Source of the DNA: Alligator mississippiensis
Lineage: Eukaryota; Chordata; Crocodylia; Alligatoridae
Reading direction: 5' to 3'
Length of the DNA: 64,000 nucleotides
Assembly: GCF_030867095.1 (NCBI RefSeq)
Contig: NC_081828.1
Span: 47,407,434-47,471,433, forward strand
Shown: positions 26,466 through 39,777 of the stretch, in pieces
How the letters are laid out: each line of letters begins with the position of its first letter
Position numbering within the stretch: position 1 is the stretch's first letter
Made by a program: the position numbers and the translations under genes
The notes under the pieces: generated by a model
What the model was told of the DNA's origin: nothing
The model's input: the letters and a program-made list of their open reading frames with translations, nothing else
Database searches by the model: none

Positions 26466-29400
26466 AGCAAACAAGATGGTAGAAATGAGTTCACTGCCAA
26501 AGCGCTAATTGTTCTGGGCCTAAGCATATGCTTAATTTTAAGTTTGTACTTGAGCATTTGGTTGAAAAGTTGCATCAGTTAACTAGATTTTCAACATGAA
26601 CCACTACCTTTATCATAAAACTAAGTACATGAAAAAAAAAATTTATTGCATAAATGACCAAAGTTTATACAATTACTAGATAAAACAGAAAAGTTAGAAA
26701 GAATCGTATTCTCATTTTACAGGACTGAGAAACAGAAAAATCAAGGCTTTCTCTATACAAAGAAATGTACCAGTTTAAATATACTGCTATAGTTTTACAG
26801 TTATAATTATTCTAGTAGACTCTCCTGTGGAGATCTTCCTGAAACTGTGATTTTCAAAGCAATTAAGGGAATTTGGACACCCAATTAAAATAAACGGGAA
26901 CAACACTTCCAAGTCAGTTCAGAAATTTTCAACCTAAGTGACTTGTCCAAAGTCAAACACAGTCTATAAGAGTCTATCATCTCACCACACTCAAGATATG
27001 GATAAACAGATAATTTTAAATCTCCAACTAAAATATGGCATTGACATTAAGACCTTGTCATAGAAACATAGTAAGACTGTATTCCATTGAAATCATTGCT
27101 TGATCAAAATCAAATGTGTTTTTTCAAAATTCAGGTCCATATGACTAGATTCTTTTCTTGATAGAAAATAAATATAAAAGTTCCAACAATGTTGAAACAT
27201 CTCCTTTCTACAGCTTTAGAATTAAATTTCTTTTTTTTTGTTCAAACAGTTTTTCAACTTTTTACTACAATATATACAATACAAAATATTCAAGTCAAAA
27301 TAGAAACAAAACCTAAAGGTTGTTCAACCCACAACAAATCTTCCTTGGACTTGTCCTTCATGGAGAACTTTTCAGAACAAAGCCAAACTTTGAAACCCTT
27401 TATGAAATGGTCACAGATGGTGTAGAGGATAATACTGACACTAGTCACACAGGACATACTCTTAATGGAGTTAACAAGTTACAGTATCTGTGCTCAAGTT
27501 ATTCTTCTCAAATTAGAGGAAACTTGAACTAAAGTGATCACTCTGTGGACCAATACTACAGTTTATGTATCCACACTGGCACTGCACTCAAGCATAGCCT
27601 AAGGGACAGACCCTACTCCACCTATTATGCCCCAAAACAAACTCAGAAACATAAGGTCTTATCCCAGCTTGCTTGAGTTCCTGAAGTTCATTAAACACAC
27701 CTACTTTTATAACATGCTATCATTTTAATTTTAAGAATAAGTCACAAAAAACAGCAAGCAAGGGAAGGATCCATCCATCTTGTGCAGTAAGCATTTTTCA
27801 CGTACTTGAACAGGATGGAGTACAGCACCCTTAGGTGCCTAACAGGTGACAGAATCAGGCAGTTTGGCTTCTTAAGGACCACCTCAGGGCTCTTCATTCT
27901 GCTTAAGCTAACCCACTATGAACTCTTTTCCAGGGAATTGCTGAAGAACTGGTTTGCCCTTTTGAGGTATGTGGGAGGATTTGTGAGGAAACACTGGGGG
28001 GCCAATGGCACATAAGTGATGCTAGACTGCCTCTGTACTATACTGTGTTTATTTTAGCCATTAACAAGTTGTGCTAACTTGAGCTGTAGCCTATACCTCC
28101 TGATGAGCCAGTTAAAAGCACCACTGCATTCAAGTTAAGAGGCTTTGTGTGTGGATAGGACTTGATTTAAATGTAGCAGCTCTAACTGGGTTTGGTGTCA
28201 GCAATTCTTCCTTTCAGGAGTAACCAGTCAGTCCTCTTAAAATTAAGACATTGCTTAAAATCTCAACAGTAGGAACAAAGCAAATTTAAACACAAAATGT
28301 TAATATTTTAAAATAGTCTACATGCATTTCCATCTTGTGCTAGTCCTACCATCCTGTGAGCAGGGCCTAGGCAAGCCTTGCTTCTTCAGACACGCTCTGC
28401 CTATATCAGGCAGCTTCCCTGAATTGCTCTTCAAAAATCTACCTCATCTCTGAAAAGAGAAAGACTCTGGAAGGCTAAACAGGTCTCGCTGCTCTTCTCA
28501 ATTCCTATGTTTTGGTCCAGCTTGTCAAACCCAGGAGATCTAGTCAGAGTTTTCAGAACCATTTCTTTCGCCTTTGTCCCATAACAACATGCGAGAGTTT
28601 GCCTTGTTTAGTTCTATTCTTCCTTCCTCATTTTTCCCCTAGTAATTCGCTATTATATACACTAATGTATGCAGGCCTTAAACAGATGATCATACGATAT
28701 TCATATAGTTATAGTACCTCTAACATTCTTCCCAAATAGAAGAACCACAATTTATAAATCAACTCTTGTAAGAAAAAAAAAAAGGGGGGGGATTTCAGTC
28801 TCCTTGTCCACTCAGTCTTTAGAATATCTGTCAGTCCTGAAATTCAACTGATGCACATGCTGGACATCTACCTCCAAATCAGTGTACAACCTTCAGACAG
28901 CAAGAACTTGAGCTTAGATTCAAACCACTAACTTCACACTCAGTATTACATTGCTAATCTCTCCAAGCCATCTAGTTGAGTTAGCGTGTTCTGCTCCACT
29001 GAACAATGGAGCTCTCTTGGATACAAGTGCCCGTGCCTCCACAGCCCTTTGCATTTCTAATGTGAACAAGTTTAGGTGAATTAGCATCCACTTAATTTTC
29101 AGCACTTAGACTTCATAACTCTTCCCATTTTGTCACTCTTAATATTTATAAGACATCTGGCAAGTGATTGATTTTCCTTTGGCCCCTTTGGTCATTCACA
29201 TTTGCTTATCTCCAGCATGCTGGGGGCAATCAACAGATTTATAGCAGCCAATAAAAGTTGTTACCAAAAGTACAGTTTCTTTTTTTGTGTGCTAATTTCT
29301 AATAACTCTTATGCATGATACCAATTACTGACAAAAGTCAGCCTCTGTTAATAGAGTTTATCTCAGTTCATCATATATCCTTTGTCGGTGGAAGCATTTT

Positions 29401-30532
29401 GACAAGCCTGGGGTTAATTAAAACCAAGAAGACAATAAAATACACCTAATCAAACATTACAGGTACAGAAATCAATTAGCAGATTTATGGCACTTTGGAG
29501 CCTTCTATAACGTGCAAAATTCAAAGAAACTGTCAGTTCCATCTCCCCAAGACAGTGTAATTGAATTTCTAATTGAAACTATTTTTCAATAGGTACCACA
29601 ATCCAGCAAAGTTTGATTTGCATTAAAGCAGGATCTATAGAGAACAGAGAAATCTTTCAAAAAAAAAAAAAAAAAGTGAAAAAATCCCAAGCTACATCCA
29701 TTGTTATAGTAATTAATTATTATGATTATTTCCATATGCAAAATGTGCTAGTCATTTAGACTCAAAAAAGTGGCTAGCATTTGCAGAAATGGATCTGGAC
29801 ACATGGCAGATTCCTATGAAGACATTTGAACTAGGGCAAGTAATCTTCTAAAATAATTCCATAGCATCTCTCCTAACAAACTAAGAGCAGATCAACTTAT
29901 AGGTTTGAGGCAGACCTGTACTGGGTCCAAAATAGGGTGCCACAGCACAGGACTGATGTACTTTGATACAGCTGTGCACAGAATTCTCATCCGATACTGG
30001 TTTATGCTATGTTTTATTACTGGCAAATGCTATTAGCTCCCTGGTTTCATGAGCACAAGTGCAAGTTCAGTCATGCTGAAGAACAGGGTGACTGAAAAGA
30101 AGGTGACATCTATTAACAGCAGTCAAGGTCTCAAAACAAGCAAAACATATCCTGCTCTTTTCTGGGTTCCAACAACCCCATTTGTCTCCAAATTTTCCCC
30201 AACAACTTCAACATTGTTGTGACTTTCCAAAGCAAAAATCTGCAGAATATGAAAAAAAAATCAGGGGCAGGGTACAGTAGAAGTACCCAGGAGATGCCTG
30301 CCAAAGCTAAATCAGGATTTTTAAACCAAGAGGTTTTTATAAAAAAGTGATTGATTCAAAACCAAAAGAAAAAATTGACTGACAATTTTTGTTTCAGAAA
30401 ACCTCACATTTTTCCTTGAACAATGTTCTCAGCATCTGGCATTCACTGAAAACCCAGAGTTCAGTTATCAGTGAATATTTTTATTAAAAAGATTAACATT
30501 AGAAATATTGATATATACATACACACACATAA
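26466..30532. other. Intergenic, no gene seen
   Basis: AT-rich, mostly unique sequence with poly-A runs near 29660 and 30250. A diverged MIR-like word (tctcattttacaggactgag) sits at 26711-26730. No coding exon recognised. Confidence 0.55.
29280..29600. promoter_or_regulatory. Candidate conserved noncoding element
   Basis: Repeat-free and low in CpG, with taataactcttatgcatgat, a ccaattactgacaaaagtc stretch, ggggttaattaaaacc and atcaattagcagatttatgg. Homeobox- and TALE-type words are frequent. The call rests on sequence texture only. Confidence 0.28.
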
Positions 30533-30870
30533 CAGTGCACTGATAGAGATTTTTTTGGCCAATGCCAATGGCCAATTTTTAATGAGCCATATTGGCAGAT
30601 ACCAACCTGATTGACAATATGCAGCTGGGCAGCTTGGAGAGCAGTGTCTGGCTGGTAAGTCTGATGTGGAGGAAGGGGGGAGGGAAGGGGCATGGGGGCC
30701 AGCAGATCAAGGCCCCCATGGTGAGGGAGGGAGTGGGGCTGGGGCAGGCGCTGCACAGCTGAGATGGATTGCAGGACAGAGCCGTAAGTGGGATATGGGT
30801 GTGGGCAGATGGCTCCTGGTGCTATGCATACCCTGGGAGGGCTTGGGGGGTGTTTATGTATGTGCATTTT
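30533..30870 (+). mobile_element. Repeat family beginning gtgcactgatagagat, copy 1
   Basis: Begins cagtgcactgatagagattt, then gccaatgccaatggccaat and gcagataccaacctgatt, followed by GC-rich cargo that includes cagatcaaggccccc and accctgggagggcttggggg. The same order of motifs recurs at 62474-62790, so this is a dispersed element and not a gene. Its open frames on both strands come from base composition. Confidence 0.65.
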
Positions 30871-31029
30871 GTATCACACACACACACACACTAGCCAATT
30901 GCCCGTCATGAATGATGGATTTAAAATAACAAAGCAGTGTTTACATGCTGGCCATATAAACACTCCCTGCACCGCCACTGCCACCTCTTCCTACAGCCAC
31001 TGGCATGGGGGCTCCCTCCCCCCTGCCTG

Positions 31030-31250
31030 CCTCCTCCCTTGAGCAGCAGGGCTTCCGCCTGCAACCCCTCCCCTCTGCCCCCACTGCCTCATCATCCCAG
31101 CCAGCTGTTGGGTGCCTGTGCGCCCACCTCCAACCCCTGTCCACCTCTGCTTCCTCCACTGAGCAGCAGGGCTTCCCCTTGCCTTTCCCCCCTCCCCGTC
31201 TGCTGTTGGGTGTGTGCACACCTGCCTCTGCTCCCTCCCCACCCAGGCCT
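31030..31250 (+). repeat. Two-copy GC-rich tandem repeat, about 100-120-base unit
   Basis: The words gagcagcagggcttcc (31041 and 31161) and gctgttgggtg (31104 and 31202) each occur twice in the same order, 120 and 98 bases apart, so two units differ by an internal indel. The repeat adjoins repeat copy 1 and creates overlapping open frames on both strands with Pro/Ala/Gly-rich translations. Confidence 0.65.
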
Positions 31251-32338
31251 GCACAGCCGGTCGCTGCCTGCCCTCTCGGCAGTGCATGCGCAGTTGACCA
31301 AAAGCATTAAGGACAGACACACAAAGTACTGTACTGTACATAAAATTTCATTTCAAACCTGAAAAAGATGATTTTGTTTTAAGCCTTTCTAATCTGCTTT
31401 ACCTGTCACAGCTCATGTGTTATGTAGAAGTTAACTTTGCAACCCACAACTTGTGGTTCTTTATAAGGGTATCAGGCTTAACTTTTAGCATATATGCTAG
31501 TCAGTGGCTCAAGTTTTTGATGCAAAAGAAAACTGCCAGTTACAAAGGCATTATTGTCATACCTTTTCTTGAGTAGTAAGATATTATTGATGCTACAACC
31601 AAGTCACTCTCAGTTTACTAAGGGTGCAGGCACAAGCCGAGTTAACATTAGCATAGCATTACATCAGTTTGTTACACTGACATAATTTATGCTGGCATCT
31701 GAAACAAATAGATGACCAGCTCCCAAGAGATGCTGCCTGCAGTACCCATTATTACAGTGTTGCCACTAGGTGACAGGGGAGCCAGTACTGTTCTGCAATT
31801 GAGCAAAGGACCGTCTCTGGATGAAACCGACTAGAGCTGTGAAAACACAACCCATGCACCAGTTTAAAATTGCTCCTGACTTTCCAAGGAATAGCTTTAC
31901 CCAGAAGTGGAGAAACTTGTACTGATGTAGGACTATACATCTATACATTGTGCATCCATGTTGCATTTACACTAGTGTAAAGACAGATTACACCAGAGTA
32001 GATGTGTCATTTGTTTACACTATTACAAGGTACAAGTCAGTTTTTCCAAACATAGAGGAAACAGAAAGAGGGAAGATGGGGGGAGGTAGGGAGGGGGCAG
32101 GAAATGGCTATTACTTGTAAAACCATTAGTGAGTGGGAACGATTGCTGGCTGCTTCAAAATCAGGATTGTGGTGGATTTCCTTGGGTGGGGCAAGCGTCT
32201 AGTCAATCTGGGGTCTAGTTGGAAAGGTAAGATGATAAAAGGATCCTACTATCACATGAAGTCTCCCCTTTTTTCCCCCACAACAGCAGGTCTCAGAGTC
32301 ACTATCAGAGGATCAAGCAAATCCAACACTTGGACTTC

Positions 32339-32535
32339 GCTGGGGTATACTGGTGAAATGCAAGCAACTCCATAACCATGGTCCATAGAAGCTTGCTCAT
32401 TTCTCCAGTTCTCCCAGTAATATTTTGGCCCAAGGGAACTTTAGTCTTACTGGGAGAACTGGAGAGGGAGGCTAACAGTTTTCTATGGTCCATGGCCATG
32501 GAGCTGCTTGCTTGCTTTTACCAGCACACTCCAGC
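32339..32535. repeat. Foldback with arms of about 82 and 89 bases
   Basis: The left arm (32339-32420) runs from gctggggtatactggtgaaa to ctccagttctcccagtaa. The right arm (32447-32535) is the inverse, from ttactgggagaactggag to gcttttaccagcacactcca. The ccatggtccatagaa core is nearly perfect in both. The loop is only about 26 bases. No coding potential is present. Confidence 0.8.
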
Positions 32536-34071
32536 CATTTCAATATAACTACATGGGTTACAAATAGCAGTGAAGGCATAGAGGTATGTGCTAGCAACCA
32601 AAGTACAAACTCCCCAGTGACCCAGGTATGTACTGTAGTTGCTAAGACTTTCTGAAGCCTGTGCAATCCTGTTGTCACTTATTTTGTTGCCAGCAAACTA
32701 GATTAAGATAATTCAAATAGGCCAAAGCATCTGACAATTATACTTCCATTTCGCTGTGAAGACTTAACCAAAGACAGATAGAGAGAACACATATGCATCA
32801 TACCCAGACAGGGATGGAGACAATACATACATATACATACCCACTATATATGGTTTATCATTTACAGTGGAATATTGAATGAAGATTATCTATACTGAAT
32901 TTCCCATTCCTTTTGGTGCTTATAAACTAGCAATAACTGACAGCTATCTAATTTAATGGTGGGTGGGAAGGAATATAAATGGAAGAGGCAGAAGAAATGG
33001 AGCTATATGGCCAGTGTCAAACTAGATTTTTCTGTCCCTAAATTAGAGTTTTAGAGTTCCTTTCAATTTAAAGGAATAGACAATTTTAACCCCTGAATTC
33101 TGATTTAATATTTACAGCAGTGGTTTGCAAAACCTGATGAATACAAATATCGTTGTTGCATTTTACACTTGGATTAACATTTCTTCAGGCACCAGGAAAC
33201 CCAAAGCAAACAGCCTTGTCCTTCTACATAGGAGTAGAGGAGTGAAGCTGAGTAGAAACAAAGAGCAGGTGGTTTAAGTTTCCCCTTAGCAATTCAGGAA
33301 AGAACTAGAGGAAAAAAAGAGTGAACAGGATAATACAACTTTTTTTTTTTTTCCAATTCTGGGAAACACACAAAGCACTTATAAATGAAAATAAAATTCC
33401 AACCCTACTGAGCTATAAGTGTCACCCACCACTTCTAGTTTCCTGCTTACACATTATAAGCAGCATGAAACATTTTAGTTGCATAATGATATGCATATAC
33501 TTTTTAACTGTAACAATTATCAAATGCTACACATAAAAAGTCCTTTATAGTTTGCAAAGAGTGAAACTGGATTACCAAGGTCATAGAGAAAGGAGAATGG
33601 ATGGAGGGAAGGAAGCTTGTTAAGCTTTGAAGGGAGGGGATGAAATTATCCCTGCCCAACTCCACAACCCATTCTGCAGTTGACCATTTTTTCCAGCACC
33701 GACCCTGTTTTAATAAGTCAATTTAAAAAGAAATACCTACAGAAATACTTTGTATGCTTGGAAAGAGGGTTTTTCAAGTGGGATTTTTTTTTCGCCCTCA
33801 AAAGACCAAGTATCAAGAAATCCTTTGTTAAGACAACATTTATGTCTAACATGATGCCAAAATTTAAGCAACACTGCTACACTCGCACTTTAATGCACTC
33901 TACCTCAAACTATCTCCTTTAATACAACATGAGGCATGTACATAAATAACCCAATAAGAATTTTGTTTGACACTACCTCCACATTCTTCTTTTGCTCCTC
34001 TTCATGTTCCTCTTTTGCCAGATTATTTTTGTTTCAGGACAACACACCAGATATATATACAGACTATAGAA

Positions 34072-34806
34072 CAGTGCTTCTCAATCTTTCTAGACTCAAG
34101 GTACCCCTTGTTAGTATAAGGAAACAAGAAAAGTCACCTAGCTGCTAATCAGGAGAAGTCTAGAGATTGGGTTCACGGGGAGCCAGGAATCCAAGCCAGG
34201 AGTCAAGATTAGAATTCCAGGTAAGCCTGGAGCCTAAGCCAAAATCAAGGTACGCCAGGAGTCTAAGCCAGAGTCAACATAAGCAAAGTCAAGGAATCTT
34301 GGCCAAACGCTGTACTATTATCTGGGGCTTGCTTTTAAATGCTGGAGTAGGCCGTATTTCCTTCATTCCCATGGGATTTGTTGTCCTCATTGCTCAATTA
34401 GAGCTGACTTGGCCAGGAGCATTGATGTGAGCTTCTTACAGGTAGGGCCTATTTGTCCACAAGCTCTGGAGATTGATTGCCCTGATTCTTCAGCTAGGAC
34501 CAGCTGGGTCCAGGCCTTTGGTTTGAGCTCATTACAGTTAGACTCAAGGCACTCCTCAGAAAGTGCCAGCTCTTAGCTTTCACTTGTTTCTTGACTATGG
34601 AAAAAGTAACAGTGCCAATTCTTCTGTTGAAATGCTGAAAAACTACCACAGGTCCAAACGTTTTTGACTCTTTGGATTCCTATTTGAAATTTCTGTGTTT
34701 CTCTCATGAATCATGCAAGTTTTTGCACACTTAGCAGTGCTAATATTGTGCATTGTCCCACAGCACCCTTAAAAGGATCTTAGGACACCTTGGTTAAGAA
34801 TCACCA
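34072..34806. mobile_element. hAT-type element with internal degenerate tandem repeat
   Basis: The left end is cagtgcttctcaatcttt and the right end is ccttggttaagaatcacca, an imperfect inverted pair. The flanking 8-mers match poorly (5 of 8). Between 34165 and 34290 a degenerate unit of about 35 bases built around caggagtctaagccagagtc repeats three to four times. There is no transposase reading frame. Confidence 0.65.
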
Positions 34807-34839
34807 TTATACATAGGCTATTCCCTGTGGCTGCAGGGA

Positions 34840-35085
34840 ACAGATCAAGAAGGAACCATCCTAAATTGCACCAGAGGGAATTTTAGGTTGGATGTTAGGA
34901 AGGACTTTAACTGTGAAGATGATTAAGCATTGGAACAGACTACCTACAGGTGTTGTGGAATTAACGGAGGATTTGAAGAGCAGATTAGAGACACTAGGAT
35001 GAGATCATGTAGACAGGGATGATCCTGCCTAGAGAAGTGAATTGGGACTAGATGGCCTCCTGAAGTCAAACAGAGTGGTATAGTC
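34840..35085 (+). mobile_element. CR1 LINE 3' end fragment, older
   Basis: Reads tttaggttggatgttaggaa, then a diverged wnrLP-type coding end and gactagatggcctcctgaag. The terminal tctatga repeat is lost or blurred, which suggests an older insertion than the other tails. Confidence 0.7.
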
Positions 35086-36179
35086 AATGGAATGAGTGGT
35101 CAAATACAAAACACAAAATTAACAGTTTTCCAACTGAGACATCTTTGAGGCTAGTCTGTCGGACAACCAAATGAGTTGCTAACCTCCATCTTTTTGTTTT
35201 CTTAGAATGGGTAATTCTTGCTATGGAGAAGGCCACTCTGAATTGGGATTTTTCAGTTGATGGGAAGAATTTTATTAGCAAAACCAGGAAATTGTGCGTT
35301 TAGATTTAGATTCCTTGGGTGAAGTTTCAGAGATTATCTGTAACTGCACTTCCAAGGTACAAAACCTTTGTGCATATAAAACCTTCAAGGTATAGCTTGC
35401 CTTGAAAAGTGCCATGCCCCTCTGGGTAGGCCTCAGCTCTGCTCTTGGAGTCCCTCAAGGAGGTCATCATACCTTACCTCTTCCTTCAGTCAGTCAGCCA
35501 GGTGCAATCTTGTGATGTCCCTTCCAGCCCCTTACAATCTATGAATTCATCTCCCAATCATTCCCCATTCAGAGATCCAGCAGAGTCCACTCAAGATCTG
35601 TTAGTGGGTGTCTACAATCAGCTCCCCCATGTTAACTCTTCAGTAGTCATTAGCTTCAGAGTGCAGGGGTGACAATACCAATGGAACGATGACCTGAAAT
35701 GAATTTTCCCAAGGGATGGGCCTTCCCTTGAAGGCAAGAAAAATAAAGCTATAGTTCTGTCCAGCTCTTGCAGGGCATTCTGGGGTAGAAAATCTCCCAT
35801 AACCTCTTTCCCCAGTAGTGCATTCATGTAACACAAGGTTGGAATTTATCCTTAGGTTTCAGGGAGTTACATGCAGGGAGTCTTGCAGGGAAATAAGGAG
35901 GAAGAGATTAGTAAAACCAGCGTAAATTCACATCTCTCTGCAATGCTAAACTGCTTCCCTTCAAAAGTTTGCATCCCTTTGACATCTTTGCAGTTTTTCC
36001 ATGTTCCTGCTGCTGTTCCTCAGCAATAGATAAGAAAACTTCAAAACCTCGCTCCGTACTGGCAATAATGAGATTCAAAAGAAAAGATTTTTTTTCCATC
36101 TTTCTACATAAAAACCTGAATCAGAGCCCAGCAGTGCACAAATATTACTCATGTCATCGGTACTGAAAAAAGGGGAGCT

Positions 36180-36560
36180 GTGAATAAAAAATGTTAAAAA
36201 TGAACACAAGGAGCATTGTTTGCATATCAGAAAAATTAATCTACATAGAAAAGTGTAAGAGCCTGCAATTCAGAAAGCAAAGAATTAGGACAGCCCAGCT
36301 GAGAATAATTTTCTAGCCAGTTAATTTAATTGCATAAATCATTCCTTTGTTAGCAATAAAGAGATATAATTAAAATGAGATTGCTTCTCATTTCTATTCT
36401 CTGGAAACTAAAGGAATTGATTTTGGGGAAAGCATTCTTCCAAATACCAGATCGGCAAATTACATTTACCTTTTTAGAAAGGCTAAATTATTTTGCGCTA
36501 ATATCATAGAGGGTTTAATTAATTATAGATCTGCCATATGATCTTAAAGAAATAATTTAC
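36180..36560. promoter_or_regulatory. Candidate conserved noncoding element
   Basis: A repeat-free, AT-rich block dense in homeodomain-type words: ttaatttaattgcataaatc, ataattaaaatgagat, attttgcgctaatatc and tttaattaattatag. Its texture resembles deeply conserved vertebrate noncoding elements. No alignment was possible here. Confidence 0.3.
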
Positions 36561-38794
36561 TTAATGCCCATAGAACAGAAGTTTGCAAGTGTGTGTATCC
36601 CTCTGATAAATGGCATGCAGATTTTTACAAACAGGTCAGAAGTTGAACAGGTGGCCGTCAGGAGAAATATGAAGAAATATAATGAATGTTTTGGAGTGGA
36701 GGAGGGTTAGGGTCAGATAAAACTGCTTACTTATTGTTGTATACTTGGACTCCCCTGCCCCCCCCCAACTCATTTAAACCATCTCTCTTCTAATTGCTAA
36801 CTATAATTATTTACTGTCAACAGATCTTTGAGATTCTTTAAACTTAAATTGACTAGTAAGAGAAGCACAATCTGATAAGAAAATAAACAACCCAAAAACT
36901 TAAGGACTCGCCAATCAGAAAACAGAATATGATGTTTGCCTCTGCTGAACACTGGAAAAATTAATCACGGTTAATTTCAGTTGTGCCCCTGCGGGACGGA
37001 TGTACCCCGTAACAGGACTAGAATACATCCTGCATCCAAACACAGAAGCCTCTAACATGATCAAAGCATAAGCAATACACAACACTTTGCAGCCTTGGCT
37101 CTCCTCTTTCAGGGGGAGGGCAGTGGCAGGCAAAAGTTCATCCAGGGCACCATTTTCCCTCAAGTCAGCTCTGCCCTCCTTACAGGAAGGGCAATTCACA
37201 TTGCAAAACCCAAAGGATTCATGCTGCCATTTCCCATGTTTTGCCTTCACCAAAACACAGACTAGTTCATGGAGGAACCAGAAGCTCTAAAGGTGGTTCA
37301 CCTGCAGCCCCAAGATACCAGTTAATTGTGGAGGGTGCCAAAAACATTCCCCTTCCATTAAGAGATGGACTGAATCCCAAGAAGCTGGTCCATCATCAGG
37401 CTGGCTGTTCTAATGGCCAGTGAGAGGTAGTTAACTATGTAAGCCAGTGCCACAGTGCCCTGTACTGCTACATGGGAGGGAACACCCAGAAGCAGCAGCA
37501 GCCAGAGGCTGAAGACCTCATTTTTCTTTCCAAGTCTGAGGACCCCTTCTTTGAGACACAGACTGATCTCCTCCAGGGGAAGGAGGGGGTCATGGAGGGT
37601 GTGACCCCATGTTTCAGACAGGCAACATTCTAGTTGAACAACAACCCTCCTTAGGAGTTTCTCCTGTTCTTCTATGGAACTGATGTGTGTGTTCCCTGCG
37701 CATGTAATAAGCGGTCTCTCAGTGCACGGTGGAATATCTTAGCTGCATACCTGTCCCACTGTCTACCCACTAGCTGCACCAGCTAGCACTTATTCCTCTA
37801 AAATATTAATGCTGATATTGCTCAGAGTTAGCATAGCCTGCAGTGATTAGGATTTGTCATTTATTTCAACTCTTTTGTTCACAGCAACCCCCACTTCCCA
37901 CATAACCAGCCAGTTATTGGCTATACAAGTTTGTACAGGACAAACAGAACAGGGCAGAAAGAACATGTTTGTCCAGGGAAAGCCAGGTTGATGGTGAGAG
38001 CACAGTTTAATCCCAGCAGCTGCTGCTCCTGGTTGCAGGTAAGTCATGCAACTGGAGGGTTTTAAGGATGAGTTAAACAGTGGATACCTACCATCTAGTT
38101 CTTTGAAATTTCCAGGGAAAAAAAAAAGTGTCATGTTGCTATGGAAACTCATTGTAACCTGAGTTTTTTCTCTTTTGGTTTGCAGGACCATCATCTTCTA
38201 AGACTGGCCTTGTTTCATCTGTTCCTTCTTCCAAACAGACGGAGCGTTTACTGTTGATGACTAAGAGAAGCACTTCCTAACTGCTTCTCTTCCACTTAGT
38301 TGCTATATTCTTCCATATATTTTCTTGCCCTTCTGTAAATATCATAGTCTCTGCCTGAAGCCCTCACAATTCCTCTCCCTGGCAAATAGATGTTTGGTTG
38401 TGAAAGCTTTTTTTCCCTGGGAGAGGAAAACACCTAGAGCATGAGAGCTGAACACAGTCTTATTGATCGTCATACAAGAATAGTCTATTGCATTGTTTCC
38501 CCTTTGAACCCTCTACATTCATTGCCTAACACTGATGCATTATTACTGAGAGAGCATCTCCTCACTTCTGGGAGAAGTTTCACTGGTTCTTTTATTCTCT
38601 CACCATAAGCCAATTTGTCCAGCCCATCAAAATAAATGTATGTGCATGGATACCCACTCTTCACTCACTTCCATACATATGTCCCCAGCACTGAAAAAGT
38701 AGAGTTCTTGCACCTTCCTCTGAAGATCTAGTACTGGCCTCTGTCAGAGGCAGGAGACTGGCCTAAATTGAGTCTGACTGGGAACATCTATGCG

Positions 38795-38965
38795 AGATGC
38801 TAAAATCACAGCAAAAGCCATGATTAGCATTAAGGGGCAGTAGGATTAGTCTACTGCGCATTAAGCATCACCAGTAGACCATGTGCCGACACTACAGCGC
38901 ATTTAGTACCTCTTAAACTTAATGCACAGTAGTAACGGCACGTTAATGTATATGTAGGTGCATCC
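38795..38965. mobile_element. Diverged member of the gtgcatctacatgtg MITE family
   Basis: Begins near aacatctatgcgagatgct and ends near atatgtaggtgcatcc. Inside are tagtctactgcgcattaag and ttaatgcacagtagtaac, which resemble the interior of the MITE at 63490-63833 and give the piece an overall inverted symmetry. Confidence 0.5.
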
Positions 38966-39093
38966 ACTGACTAGCAATTCCTATGTTACATACATTACAG
39001 CCATGAGGGAGAGAAGACTTCAGCTTTGACATCGAGTCTAGGAACTCTGTGGAAACTTCACTCAGACAATATTTTTCTCTGATGAAGGATCGA

Positions 39094-39095
<2 letters not shown>

Positions 39096-39132
<37 letters not shown>
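39096..39132. repeat. (CA)n microsatellite, 37 bases
   Basis: Uninterrupted CA dinucleotides downstream of NUF2. Confidence 0.97.
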
Positions 39133-39134
<2 letters not shown>

Positions 39135-39777
39135 CCGATAACATCTTCTTTGGCCAATTACAGTGCCAAGGCTGTGTGCGCATTGTGGTGTATATGTGGG
39201 GGGAAAATGAAGGATCATTCTTGAAGGTCTAACAAAATTGAAGACTCTCCTTCTTCTAAGGAGAAACACTGGCTTAGCACACAGAGGCATCTGCCTGTCA
39301 ACTTCCATATGTATGAGCCCCAAGGAAACCATTGGTTTCCCACTCTTCGATCAATGTCTACATAGCAGTTTTAACATCCCTGGCAGAACTGCCCTCAAAA
39401 CACATTATGCTGTTCCACAGGGCACTGCCCCTAACCAGGAAGCCAGGTGGACTCATTTGCACAGCTCTTCAGGCAAGCTAATTAGCACTGTCAATCAGCA
39501 GTGGCAGTCACCTCACACTTAGCATTACACTGGTGTGACTACATTGCCCTCAGGCATGCTTTGATGCAATAAATGTACTGCTATCGAGGACAGCAAGTTT
39601 ATTGTGTAGGTAGAGGCTTAGGGTTTACACACCTCAATCAGGGTGTGGGTGCAGAAGGTAAACACCAAATGCAGCAGCAAGTATGACCTGCTTTCAACTC
39701 TCATGACTAACACCCAACATTTGGCACAATTTGTTTTCCATATAAACCCCTCTCCCCCCAGCCATATAAAGAAACCA

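Noticed and set aside
30937-31362. Open frames of 84 to 141 codons on both strands
   Set aside because: GC-rich repeat with an internal 100-120-base tandem unit; the translations are Pro/Ser/Cys-rich artefacts.
34165-34290. Short degenerate tandem array that could suggest a repeat-protein exon
   Set aside because: It sits inside a hAT-type element and has no conserved reading frame.
39090-39332. 129-codon minus-strand open frame
   Set aside because: Crosses the CA microsatellite and shows no protein family signature.
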